This document shows, piece by piece, positions 54,640 through 64,000 of a stretch of DNA of 64,000 bases. The notes under the pieces are model-generated. The model had not been told where the DNA came from and did no database searches. It was given only the letters and a program-made list of their open reading frames with translations. Location: assembly GCA_019454045.1 (NCBI GenBank), contig SKCR01041608.1, forward strand, positions 1 to 64,000, read 5' to 3'. Each line of letters begins with the position of its first letter. The first letter of the stretch is position 1. Source of the stretch: Zanthoxylum bungeanum. Its lineage: Eukaryota; Streptophyta; Magnoliopsida; Sapindales; Rutaceae. Made by a program: the position numbers and the translations under genes.

Positions 54640-55179
54640 TCAAATATACTCAAGTTTGCAAATTGAAAGGGAGAGACTCAGACGAGTAAGCAAAATGATT
54701 GTCTTTATTGCCAGCAGATGCAGGAATACATTCAAATAAATCAGAGAGATAAACATCTTCATCCTCCACAGATGCTTCATCTCCCACAGCTGGGTCTTCC
54801 TCCTTTTCCTCGAGGTCAGACTCTCCAACTTCATCAGCTCTTCTTCCCATTTCTCTTCTTCATTCCTCGTAATTTCTGATGCCAGTGACTTCTCACTTAT
54901 ATCCTCTTGAAAGATCTCAAACCTGGGCACCACAATCCCATTGAGTTCTACCGGTTCAGGTTCTCCCTGATATCCCGTTGCCTTCACAAAGCATTCCATC
55001 AGCTTCAACCCTTTCTTCTTGGCTTTCGGCTTATCCTCATCAGACATGTATCCCAACCCTCTCCGGGTAGTCTGCCCCTTAAAGTTTGGCAATGTGGAAC
55101 CTTTACCCGGCTCGAACTTCATCTTCTCCATGATCCTAACCACCTTAGGATCCACCCACTCCTCAAAAGTTACCGACAC
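54640..55179 (-). pseudogene. E5 protease-RT linker
   Basis: The frame shows VVRIMEKMKFEPGKGSTL and TRRGLGYMSDEDKPKAKKK, a glycine-rich, G-patch-like linker usual in Tat polyproteins between protease and RT. An acidic NEEEKWEEELMKLE segment follows. The last 50 residues are a frame-shifted hydrophobic stretch, so the true linker leaves this frame near 54790. It has no catalytic motif of its own. A frame change at about 55175 separates it from the protease. Confidence 0.7.
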
Positions 55180-55560
55180 TTGAACCTTGTGAAAGGTTGT
55201 ATTTCCAAAGCGGCCACATCACTGTCTACCTCAGCTCGGATGGTGACAATCTCTCCCCCGTATGGAAACTTAATAACCTGATGCAGAGTGGAGGGCACAC
55301 CCCCAAGCTTGTGGAACCACGGCCTTCCCAATAACAAAGCAAAAGTGGCCGGGATATCCAGCACTGTGAACTCAACCTCATCCTCAATCGGGCCAACCTG
55401 ACTACTGCGGCAAAAGTACCCTCAACTCCTCGCACTTATCATCATCATAAGCTTTGATAGTCATATTGGAGGGATCCAGATCCGTTGCCTTCATTCCCAA
55501 CCTTACCAAAATCTTCAATGGGCAAACATTGATAGAAGCCATCATCTATCATTACACAAG
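55170..55560 (-). pseudogene. E5 aspartic protease remnant
   Basis: The active-site Asp-Asp-Gly lies at 55538-55546. A one-base shift follows directly. IKAYDDDK-type sequence is recognisable in another frame near 55450, and the C-terminal half is open at 55170-55364 (DIPATFALLLGRPWFHKLGGV, STLHQVIKFPYGGEIVTI). LLGRPWFH is a strong retroelement protease signature. The enzyme would process the polyprotein, but this copy cannot be translated in one frame. Confidence 0.8.
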
Positions 55561-56035
55561 GATGTCTTCTTGCCCCTCACTTCAGCCCGAATAAATAGTG
55601 GCTTGTTGTGATTTCTTCCCTCTGCGGGAGTTCTTCCTCAGAAAAAGTTATTGCCTGCAAGGTTTCCTCATGTACTGACCCTACAAACATTGCAGGATAG
55701 TAACACCTCTGGTACTATTATTTTGCTCAATGCTTTCAACCATAGCACGCATGTGCTCATGTGACGAACACAACAATTCCCAGATGCTCACCTGTGCCCG
55801 TGTCTTCTTTAGCTAGCGCAACATTGTATCCCCTTCAGTATTATCTATATTTTCCGTCACTTCTCCCTTCTGTCAACATTTTCTTACCCTTCTCAGCCGT
55901 ATCACTATAGAAACGCCCGCTGCGTGTCATTCCTCTCACCTCCTCTTCATCACTACTGGAGAAGTCTTCCCAGAAATTCTTCCCCTATTATGTTTCATCC
56001 TCACTGTTGCTATCCCAAATTCCCAGGCAGAAGGC
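55561..56035 (-). other. E5 gag-protease spacer
   Basis: No clear domain; low-complexity Ser/Glu-rich coding remains with stops on the minus strand. Confidence 0.5.
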
Positions 56036-57322
56036 TTAGTGGTCAAAGGATTTGAGGAAAAGGCTTTCGGGTAGGCCAAACTTTATCATATAGGTTGGTG
56101 GTGGGACAGAGTGGTAATTTGGCAGGGGGTTTTTGTGTGTGTTAGGCTGTTCTTTTTCAGGATCGGGTATTTTTTGGGAGTCTATAAGGTCCTGGATTTC
56201 ATGGCGGAGGCGGGCACAATTGTCAGTGTCATGGCCCTTCTGTTGATGGAAATGGCAATACTGGTTCAGGTTGAGATGCAGTGGTGGTGGGTGTGGAAGT
56301 GGTTTGGTCTCTAGGGGTTTCAGAAGTCCCTGTCTCTTTAATTTCTCCAATACCTTAGACAAGGGTCTACCCAGGTTGGAGAAACAACGGTTTCGGATAG
56401 CAGCAATCTCAGCAGCAACAAGCTTGGTACCTGATGGTCCCCCAATGGGCATCCTATTCATGCTATAGAACTTTCTGTTCTCAGCTTCTTCTTCTTCAAT
56501 ATCCATGACAGTCTCCCTCAACTGTCGAAAATCAGTAATCATGGAGGTCATTCTCCTCAGCTTTCCATAAATTGAGGGCTTAGTACCCTTGATAATCATC
56601 TTTATCTGGTCTTTCTCTGAGGGCCGAGTCTGTATTTTCAAAAGCTGGCTCCTCCAACGGTCTACATATTCTTTGAAGCTTTCTTCTGGCTTCTGCTTGG
56701 TATTTTCTAAGTCCCGGAGTGACAAGTCGATCTCCAGATCTGTAACATACTGTCTCAAGAAGGCCTCTGCCAATTCCCTCCAATCCTCCTTGATCTTCCT
56801 CTCCAGGCTGTGATACCATACCACGGGTGCCCCCTCGAGTGACATCCCAAACATTTTCTGAACCTGACGCTTGGATAGACCCACTGAACTCATAACTGAA
56901 ACATACTGCCGGAGATGGACCCTTGGGTCCCCGTTCCCATTGAACTTGGCTATATCCGGCATTTTAAACTGAGCTGGCAACTGTTCCTCAAACGTCATTG
57001 CCTCATAATCCAACAGGTCTTCGTGCTTGCCCCTCATCTTACGGGTAACCGACTCTACCTGATCTTGGAGTTTCTGCAGTTCAGTTTGAGACCCTGCCAT
57101 TTTCCCTGCAGCATATTCAGCCATATCATCATCAAAACCCGGGATATCATCATTCAATCTAGTCGGAGGGTCTTCACACCTCTCGTTCTCAGAGTTTCCC
57201 CCAGCACGGGGCATATCCATATTGGCCATAGCGGCAGTCAAGGCTTGCAACTGTTCAGTAATCTTGGTGAGATTGGTTTCCAACTGATCCATACGGGATA
57301 CCTCGTTCTCTGATTTACTCAT
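56036..57322 (-). CDS. gag: E5 gag, intact
   Basis: The 428-residue frame starts at ATG 57322 (MSKSENEVSRMDQLETNLTK). It is collinear with E2 gag: coiled-coil-like start, acidic GFDDDMAEYA, and the core with FNGNGDPRVHLRQY, VVWYHSLERKIKEDW and KPEESFKEYVDRWRSQLL. The knuckle CHFHQQKGHDTDNC keeps the Gly lost in E2. It extends 30 residues past E2 with a Pro/Tyr-rich tail (NYHSVPPPTYMIKFGLPESL). It has no stops, which suggests selection until recently, or youth. It would form the particle and could package related RNAs such as E2. Its transcription is doubtful because the 5' LTR lost its promoter. Confidence 0.92.
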   Translation of the reverse strand: MSKSENEVSRMDQLETNLTKITEQLQALTAAMANMDMPRAGGNSENERCEDPPTRLNDDIPGFDDDMAEYAAGKMAGSQTELQKLQDQVESVTRKMRGKHEDLLDYEAMTFEEQLPAQFKMPDIAKFNGNGDPRVHLRQYVSVMSSVGLSKRQVQKMFGMSLEGAPVVWYHSLERKIKEDWRELAEAFLRQYVTDLEIDLSLRDLENTKQKPEESFKEYVDRWRSQLLKIQTRPSEKDQIKMIIKGTKPSIYGKLRRMTSMITDFRQLRETVMDIEEEEAENRKFYSMNRMPIGGPSGTKLVAAEIAAIRNRCFSNLGRPLSKVLEKLKRQGLLKPLETKPLPHPPPLHLNLNQYCHFHQQKGHDTDNCARLRHEIQDLIDSQKIPDPEKEQPNTHKNPLPNYHSVPPPTYMIKFGLPESLFLKSFDH

Positions 57323-57590
57323 GTTTGCTACTGGCCTTTTGATAAGTCTTCCCTCTTTCCTAACCCAACGAGAATCTATGGTGTCTTTTAAAATTCGCAG
57401 TCAGCATGTATGCGTGCAATGCATGGAATATATAAGTCGGCCTCTTGTCATTTTAAAGCTTCAATCATATTATTGCAAGGTGCAAACTTGTCCCAGTTGA
57501 AAAGGCCCAACATGTTTACACCTTTGCGATAACATGGTTAAACAACTTCAAATGATAAGGGGCCCAAACACAGGATGGCCCATCGGCATT

Positions 57591-58165
57591 TTAGAAACTT
57601 TTGGCCCAATTGTCATAGGATACGAACTCGTCCCCGTTTAAATGGCCCAACAAGTTCGCAATTCTGACAAGAAGTCCAACTGCATCCAAATAAGGATGGT
57701 CCCCAAATACAAGCATAAAGAGATAATTCAAGCATAAAGTAATAATTTCTACAGAACGGCCCATCGACATTTCAGAAGTTTTTGGCCCAATTGTCATAGG
57801 ATACGAACTCGTCCCAGTTTAAATGGCCCAACAAGTTCGCATTTCTGACAAGAAGTCCAATTGCATCCAAATGAGGATGGTCCCCAAATACAAGCATAAA
57901 GAGATAATTCAAGCATAAAGCAATAATTTCTACAGAGTGGCCCATCGATATTTCAGAAGCTTTTGGCCCAATTTTCATAGGATACGAACTCGTCCCAGTT
58001 TAAATGGCCCAACAAGTTCGCATTTCTGACAAGAAGTCCAACTACATCCAAATGAGAATGGTCCATAAGCACAAGGAAATAGTTGCTATAGGTCGCACAA
58101 CTCCGGTCTACGTGTGGGCTGGCGGGAGTGTAGACAAAGACTCTCGCTGGCGAAGGATTGCCCAC
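57591..58165 (-). repeat. E5 leader: three 181-bp tandem repeats with a short frame
   Basis: Frames at 57591-57797, 57772-57978 and 57953-58165 start exactly 181 bases apart. Each ends in LLGHLNWDEFVSYDNWAKSF or a one- or two-residue variant, and overlaps the next. The units match 16370-16830 in E2. Confidence 0.88.
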
Positions 58166-58592
58166 AACTAGGTCTCCCCACTCAAGGGTTCAAGCGACCA
58201 AGTGAGCGCACCTTTTTTATACACTAAGGTACGTGCCAACGAGTTATGGTGCGTGACTGACTGTCAAATGGATTTCCCATTGTAGATTCCCCAGAGGGAG
58301 GGCGGAGCGAACTCTCTTAAAAACCCAAGCCTCTTAGGCTCTTATCGCTTGGTGACAGGAATAAACAACGAGTCCTCCAAATTAGTCCATCACAGCAGGC
58401 TACGAGTAAATGATTATCTAGGTGTCTTCGCAGCTTTTCCTTATAGAAAGGTAGTGAATGAAGGAAGACACCAAACCATTACCTAGCCTTAAAAATGCCT
58501 TTGATTAAACCCATTTCAACCCACGGTAAACACGGTTAACTAAAGCACAAACCACAATCATTACAAGACATTATTTCGGGGCCAATTCTCTA

Positions 58593-58610
58593 TCCCTAGT
58601 GGAGTGGCCA
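58593..58610 (-). promoter_or_regulatory. E5 primer binding site, two mismatches
   Basis: TGGCCACTCCACTAGGGA on the minus strand, against TGGCGACTCCACTGGGGA in E2 and E6. Confidence 0.8.
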
Positions 58611-58613
58611 GAC

Positions 58614-60886
58614 TATAGGACACAGAAATCAGTGACGCTGTCCCAGGCTCGCGGCCCGATTGGGAGTACGGAATAGCCCGCGGGGGACTAAACCGGAGAA
58701 CTAAAAATGGAGTCGCCACCCGGTGTGAACCGGGAAAATGATTTAAGGCCGCACTCACCCCTCACAAGGGAAGACCTCAAACCGTTGGGTTCTGAATGGT
58801 CCCTTACTTATGCCACTTGTAATGAACGGATTTATGCAATAATCTAACCAAGCCTAAGCAACATATAATTCCAAGGATAATCTACTTCTAAGTTAGTGCA
58901 TAAAAAAGATAAATTGGAATAACGGCAAGCATATAATTTCATGAAAACATTATATTGATAAACACAGAGACGCGAATAAACAATAATTGTACAAGCATGC
59001 ATATTAAAGAGAGGCAATTAAGTGCATAATGTAACTAATAACAACTATAAAGGCATTGATGATAAAAACGAGCACACAATCTCATGAGCATATCGAATAA
59101 ATGCGGAAAATATAAACAAACAATAACGGTAAAGGCATAATTATTGAAGAGAGCTAACTAAGCATATGATGGGGAAGGGAATGAGTAAGGGAACAAACAT
59201 GCATGAAACATGATGAAGGAATCTGTCAAGTGTGTGCGCATTTGTAAACGTGTTCGAACGGTAAACATTATGCAAGCGTTCGAGTAGCGTTTGATAACGC
59301 GTTCGAACGATAAACAGAATATCCACGTTCGTAAATGCGTTCGAACGGGATGAGACCTGATGCATGATACAATAAAATGCATGCGCATTGGAGTAGCATT
59401 CGTAAACACGTTCGAACGGTAAACAGAATGCAAGCGTTCGAGTAGCGTTCTGAGGCGCGTTCGAATGGAAATAAGACAGAATGCATAAGTTCGTGTAGCG
59501 TTCGTAAACACGTTCGAACGGAATGACACATAATGCATATGTTCGTGTAGCGTTCGTAAACACGTTCGAACGAGATTGGCAAAATGGCATCTGAAATGAC
59601 ACAAACACATATACGGATAAACAAATACACAATGTAGGACCTCGTGTGCCCGATGGAACACATTTCACATTCAATCAGTGCACCTCATCCGGCGCGGCAA
59701 AACATCGTGGAAAAGGTAGCATTTGGGCATTTCCCTCTAATATAGGACCTTTAATCCACCCTAGTTAGCCCATGCGCACAAGAATGCAATGCATGCGTAA
59801 ATAAAGCAATGATATGCAAAGGGTAAATGACATAATAAAAGGCGCAGTAAAACATCGTGGTAAAGGTAGCCTTAAGGCATTTCCCTAGAATAGAAGACCT
59901 TTAATCCACCCTAGTTAGCCCATGCGCATTATATTACAATGCATATAAAATAAAGACAACAATAATATAGGACCTCGTATGCTCGATTAAACATATCTCA
60001 CATTCAATCAAACATGCTCCGTCTGGCGCGGCAAAACGTCGTGGCAAAGGTAGCCCTTGGGCTTTTTATCCCTCAAAATGGAGGACCTTTAATCCAACTT
60101 GATTTGCCCATGCGTATTATATCATCATGCATAAATAAGTAGCATGCAGAAAATAATAGCATACTAACGACTAAATCATGCTTAAAAAATAAATAACATA
60201 CTAGCAACCCAATCATGCTCGAATACAAGGTTGGATGAAACGAAATGTGTGAATCTCTCAAGTGGTACGTGGCATTGTATCCCAAGTGCAAACCGCAATA
60301 CCGTCCAGTCGGATTCGGCTACGGAATTTATGTCCGGGTTTCCATCCGATATACCACAAGAAATAACACATATTCCATTCATTCAAGGACCACAACATAT
60401 TGACAAACGACTCTCATGCGAAGGAATTCCAATAAACAACAACAAAGATGAGAATAAATAAGAAGGGTGCCCTCAGGTCTAACCTCTTAGGTCGTCGCTC
60501 GAAAGTGCGTTACAAGGCCGTCAGAAGGGTTAATGCTCCGCAACTCCTCTGGTTCACTGGTTCACTGCTCTTGTTTCGCTGCTTCGCTGTTTTGAGCTGT
60601 CGTTTCCTCCATTTTGCTGCTATTTTTTACTCTGTTTTGGTGATGTTTTTGCTGTATTTTCTGGTCATTGTTTTCACTGTATTAAGGGACTGTTTTGGAA
60701 TTCTTTAAGGGGGTATTGGGGCTGCTGTTTTGCGGTCACTGCATGGACTGTTTTGGGCTGTGATTTTTGGTGGTTTAAGCTATGGTTTGGGTATGTGTTT
60801 TCGGTGAATGGAGGGCTGCGTGATGCGGTAATGTATGGGTTATTTCGTGAGTGTTTCCGTGATGGTGGAGTATAGTAGAAGAGAAA
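58614..60886 (-). mobile_element. E5 5' LTR, truncated
   Basis: Collinear with 47244 to about 49701 of the 3' LTR and breaks off after GAGAAAATTA at 60886. It contains the GC-rich end, TTCGAA array (59236-59575), sub-repeats (59640-60130) and conserved block (60260-60355). The first about 0.7 kb of the LTR, with the TATA-like site, is missing. Confidence 0.9.
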
Positions 60887-63612
60887 ATTAAACAAATCAC
60901 ATACTAAATCAAAATATAATCATACCAAATTAAAATCAATCCTAACCAATTAAAGCCAATCATATATTTGACTTCCTAATCTAATAAGATAATTACCAAT
61001 ATAAAATATTTGTATTCCTAAACCAACACAAATTAAATATTAAAACTTCCTAATTTAAAATATTTTGTCCCCCCTCAATCTTGTGTATACCTTTCTCATC
61101 TCTCCTAATTTGGAAACAAGATCTCTTCCTTGTGAGAAAAGGTGAAACCCTAGCCATCTTCTATATAAACAACCCTTAACCAAAGCCATCCTCTAGTTGA
61201 CACACATAATTCACACCCAAAACTCTCTCGAAATCTCTCTAGACTCTCTCTACACACCCAAGACTAAACAAGAGAAAAAAAAGAAAACACTTCACACATA
61301 CACAAAAAGAGAACAAAAGAACCTCAACCATCTCCTCCATAGCCGAATCCACCACAAGTAACCACCCTCACATCACCGAAACTACAAGCACCAAAACACC
61401 CCTAATCACCACCGAAAACCAGCCCCTCTCAACCTCCATACATCACCGAAAATCACACAACACAGCAGCCCAAATCCTTAAAAAACAGTAACATAAAAAC
61501 TGCATAGATAATCTTAAGAATAATCACACTTAATTGCACTAAGAACCCACATAAACTTGGAATAGTTCATTGAAAACGTTAAAACAGATGGATCGTGCAG
61601 TGAGCAGCAAGACCGAGGCCGAATAGGAGCAGAACGGAGTTCGAACCGCAAGCAAAACAGCAAGGCAGTGAGCTAGGACGCTGAACCAGTGAACCAGGAA
61701 GTTGCGGAGCTTTACCCCTTTTTGATATTCGTGGAACGCGAGTCCGAGGACAGCTTAAAAGGTTAGACCTGAGGGTATCTTTCACACTCGTTTTCCTTTT
61801 CCGCATTATTTATTAAGTATTACTTGTATGAGTGTAATGTGAAATGCGTGTTGTGGTCTTTGAGTAGATAAGTATGCATGAATTAATTATGAGATGTAAT
61901 ATGTTGTGGTATTGGATGAATGAGGGATGTGTCACTCTCGCGGTATATCGGATGGAAACCCGGACATAAATTTCATAGCCGATTCCGAATGGACGGTAAT
62001 ATGATCTGTACTCGGGCCAGTACTCCACGTACCGCTTGAGTAAACGGCACCATCTCTCTTTCGTTGTGTTGCTTTTGTTTATTTTGTTTTCTTTACTTGA
62101 ATTCAAAATGTTGTTTATTTACGCATGATTCAATCAAGCGCATGGGCTTAGTGAGTTAGTCCAAAGGTCCTCCATTTGGGAGATAAAGAGCCGAAAAGGC
62201 CACCTTTGTGACACTACTTCGCCGCGCCGGTTGATGTGTGTTCGGTGGATGCGAGATACATTCAATCGGGCATACTTAGTTTGATATTATTGAGTTTATC
62301 TATTATGCATGGTTCAATCAAGCGCATGGGCTTAGTAAGTGGAATGAAAGATCCCTTATGGGGAGGGGTTAAAACCCGTTACCACGATGCTTGCTGCGCC
62401 GGTTGATGTGTGTTCAGATTGGATGTAAGATGTGTTCAATCGGGCATACTTGGTTGATATGATTGGTTCTATTTTTGTATGTGAATGTGACGCGCATGGG
62501 CTTAGTACGTTGGTCTAAAGGTCCTCTCTTTGAGAGATCAAGAGCCCCAAAAGGCCACCTTTACGGCAGTACTTCGCCGCGCCCCTTTATTTTGTGTTTA
62601 TGTATTGCATCCCATTTCATGCATCAGGTCTGTTTACGTTCGAACGAGTTTACGAATGCAACTCGAACGCGCATACATTTTGCCTTATCATGCATCAGGT
62701 CTCATTTCCGTTCGAACGCGTTAACAAATGCCATACGAACGCGAGCATTCTGTTTCATTTTCGTTCGAACGCGTTAACAAACGCCATACGAACGTGAACA
62801 TTCTGTTTCATTTCCGTTCGAACGCGTTAACAAACGCTATACGAACGTGAGCATTCTGTTTCATTTCCGTTCGAACGCGTTTACGAACGCTACTCGAACG
62901 TGAGCATTCTGTTTCATTTCCGTTCGAACGCGTTTACGAACGCTACACGAACGTGCACACACTGAACTGAGTCTGTCTTATTATATTCATGCATAATTGC
63001 CTCTTGGTTGCTCTTTCTTATGCAAATATGTTAATGTATTATAATTCATATGCTTATGTCATGATAACATTTGAGTATTATTCCTTGTGGTATATCGGAT
63101 GGAAACCCAGACGTAAATTCCGTAGCCGATTCCGAATGGACGGTAGTGCGGTCTGTACTTGGGCTACAATTCCACGTACCGCTTGGAAAAGTGCCCACAT
63201 GTGTGCTTGTATGGTTAATATGTGTGCTTGTGTTTTTCCTGAATGTGATATGTAAATAAAGTTGTATGTTCGTTGCTATCTTGATATATGCTAAGCATGC
63301 AATTTTAAATGTGAGATATATGTGAAAATGTGCACATAAGTTTTATTTTGCATATGAGAATTTAGAAGCATGATACTCTTGGAAATAAGTGTTACTTAAG
63401 CTTGATTAAATTATCACATAAATCCTTTCATTACAAGTGACATAAGTAAGGGACCATTTCGAACCCAACGGTTTGAGGTCTTCCCTTGCGAGGGGTGAGT
63501 GCGGCCTTAAATCTTTGTCCCGGTTCACACCGGGTGGCGACTCCATTTTATTTAATCCTTCCCAACTAGGCCGCGAGCCTAGGAACGGCGTCGCCCAGGT
63601 TCTGTGTCCACA
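60887..63612 (+). mobile_element. E6: forward Tat-type LTR, start missing
   Basis: From about 60890 it matches the E2 LTR from roughly 12780 (AT-rich block, then CTATATAAACAACCC at 61161). It has the conserved block twice (61938 and 63088), three sub-repeats (62130-62580), a six-unit TTCGAA array and the GC-rich end, closing TGTCCACA. The TGTAGG start and about 0.4 kb are missing at the junction with E5. Confidence 0.88.
62634..62956 (+). repeat. E6 LTR: 53-bp GTTCGAACG array
   Basis: Six units, the last five about 53 bp each, for example at 62762 and 62815. Each has CGTTCGAACGCGTT, then a half-site ACGAACG and GCATTCTGTTTCATTT. Confidence 0.93.
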
Positions 63613-63615
63613 GTC

Positions 63616-63633
63616 TGGCGACTCCACTGGGGA
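63616..63633 (+). promoter_or_regulatory. E6 primer binding site
   Basis: TGGCGACTCCACTGGGGA, identical to E2. Confidence 0.88.
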
Positions 63634-64000
63634 TAGAGAATTGGCCCCGAAATATTGTCTTGTGATGTTTGGATTTATGTCTTAATTGACCATGTCTATA
63701 GTGGATAAAGTGGGGGTTTAATCAAGGGCATTTTGAGGTTAGGTAATGGTTTGGTGTCATCCTTCACTCACTACCTTTCTAGAAGGAAAAGCTATGAGGA
63801 CACCTATATGGCCATCTACTCGTAGCCTTGGTGATGGACTAATTTGGAGGACTCGTTGTTTATTCCTGACACCAAGCGATAAGTGCCTAAGAGGCTTTGG
63901 ATATTTAAGTGAGCCTCGCTCCACCTTCCCTCTGGGGAATCTACAACGGGAAATCCATTTGACAGTCCGTCACACACCATAGCTCATTGGCACGTACCTT
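63634..64000 (+). other. E6 leader, cut by window edge
   Basis: Closely matches 15868-16230 of E2. Untranslated; the element continues beyond the window. Confidence 0.8.

Larger units (their letters stand above)
47244..60886 (-). mobile_element. E5: Tat-lineage gypsy element with pol
   Basis: Order on the minus strand: truncated 5' LTR (60886-58614), primer site, leader repeats, gag, protease, RT, RNase H, second RNase H, integrase, minisatellite, purine tract, 3' LTR (50371-47244). Domain order and the second RNase H mark the Tat lineage (Ogre/Retand relatives). Several frameshifts and a stop break pol. The 5' LTR has lost its first about 0.7 kb, including the TATA region. Confidence 0.93.

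Noticed and set aside
62463..62777. 104-codon plus-strand frame in E6
   Set aside because: Crosses the LTR sub-repeat and TTCGAA array; other frames are open too.

Overview
This window looks like retrotransposon-dense intergenic heterochromatin from a flowering plant, probably a eudicot. The evidence is the set of plant-type element lineages: L1-type LINEs, a Ty3/gypsy chromovirus-like family, Ty3/gypsy Tat-lineage elements with LTRs over 3 kb and a second RNase H, and a Ty1/copia element. One short plant-conserved single-exon gene sits among them. No bacterial operon, CRISPR array or RNA gene was seen. The species cannot be named from the sequence.

Left part (1-10222). Positions 1-1281 hold the minus-strand 3' end of a non-autonomous gypsy element (E0) running off the left edge. 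A frame-broken LINE (LINE A, about 2050-6139), a 30-bp LINE remnant with its own target duplication (6331-6360) and a 5'-truncated LINE (LINE B, 8509-9479, 14-bp target duplication) lie in an old, decayed, minus-strand LTR-element background.

Central nest (10228-33422). A 23.2-kb insertion has a three-level history readable from target-site duplications. E1 (LTRs 10228-10882 and 32770-33422, TSD ATATC) is a chromovirus-like gypsy element. Its gag is split into three by E2 (12388-24088, TSD ATACC), a Tat-lineage element with 3.46/3.48-kb LTRs, an intact gag and no pol, and by E3 (24165-28255, TSD GCCAG), a pol-less relative of E1. E3 carries an unrecognised Cys-repeat reading frame and a scrambled integrase piece.

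Middle (33428-39918). A decayed LTR with a leftward TATA box is followed by a divergent Tat-type LTR (34191-35577) studded with CCGGCCGG-type palindromes. Then comes a roughly 4-kb less repetitive stretch with the only likely host gene (37602-38006, minus) and a duplicated 235-bp AT-rich block.

Right part (39920-64000). A minus-strand E1-family pol remnant (E4) is interrupted by a minus-strand copia LTR plus RNase H end. Next is a head-to-head LINE palindrome, a second copia LTR piece, and a minus-strand Tat element with all enzymatic domains but several breaks (E5, 47244-60886). E5's 5' LTR is cut short, losing its promoter, where it meets head-to-head the LTR of a forward Tat element (E6, 60887 to the edge).

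The working relationships are autonomous-type and parasite-type pairs. E5 has gag, protease, RT, two RNase H domains and integrase, while E2 keeps only gag and the cis signals. E1 and E4 carry pol, while E0 and E3 keep LTRs and a shared rearranged internal region. The most distinctive structures are cis-acting: palindrome arrays, a conserved LTR block, LTR sub-repeats, leader repeats with a conserved short frame, and 3'-untranslated minisatellites.
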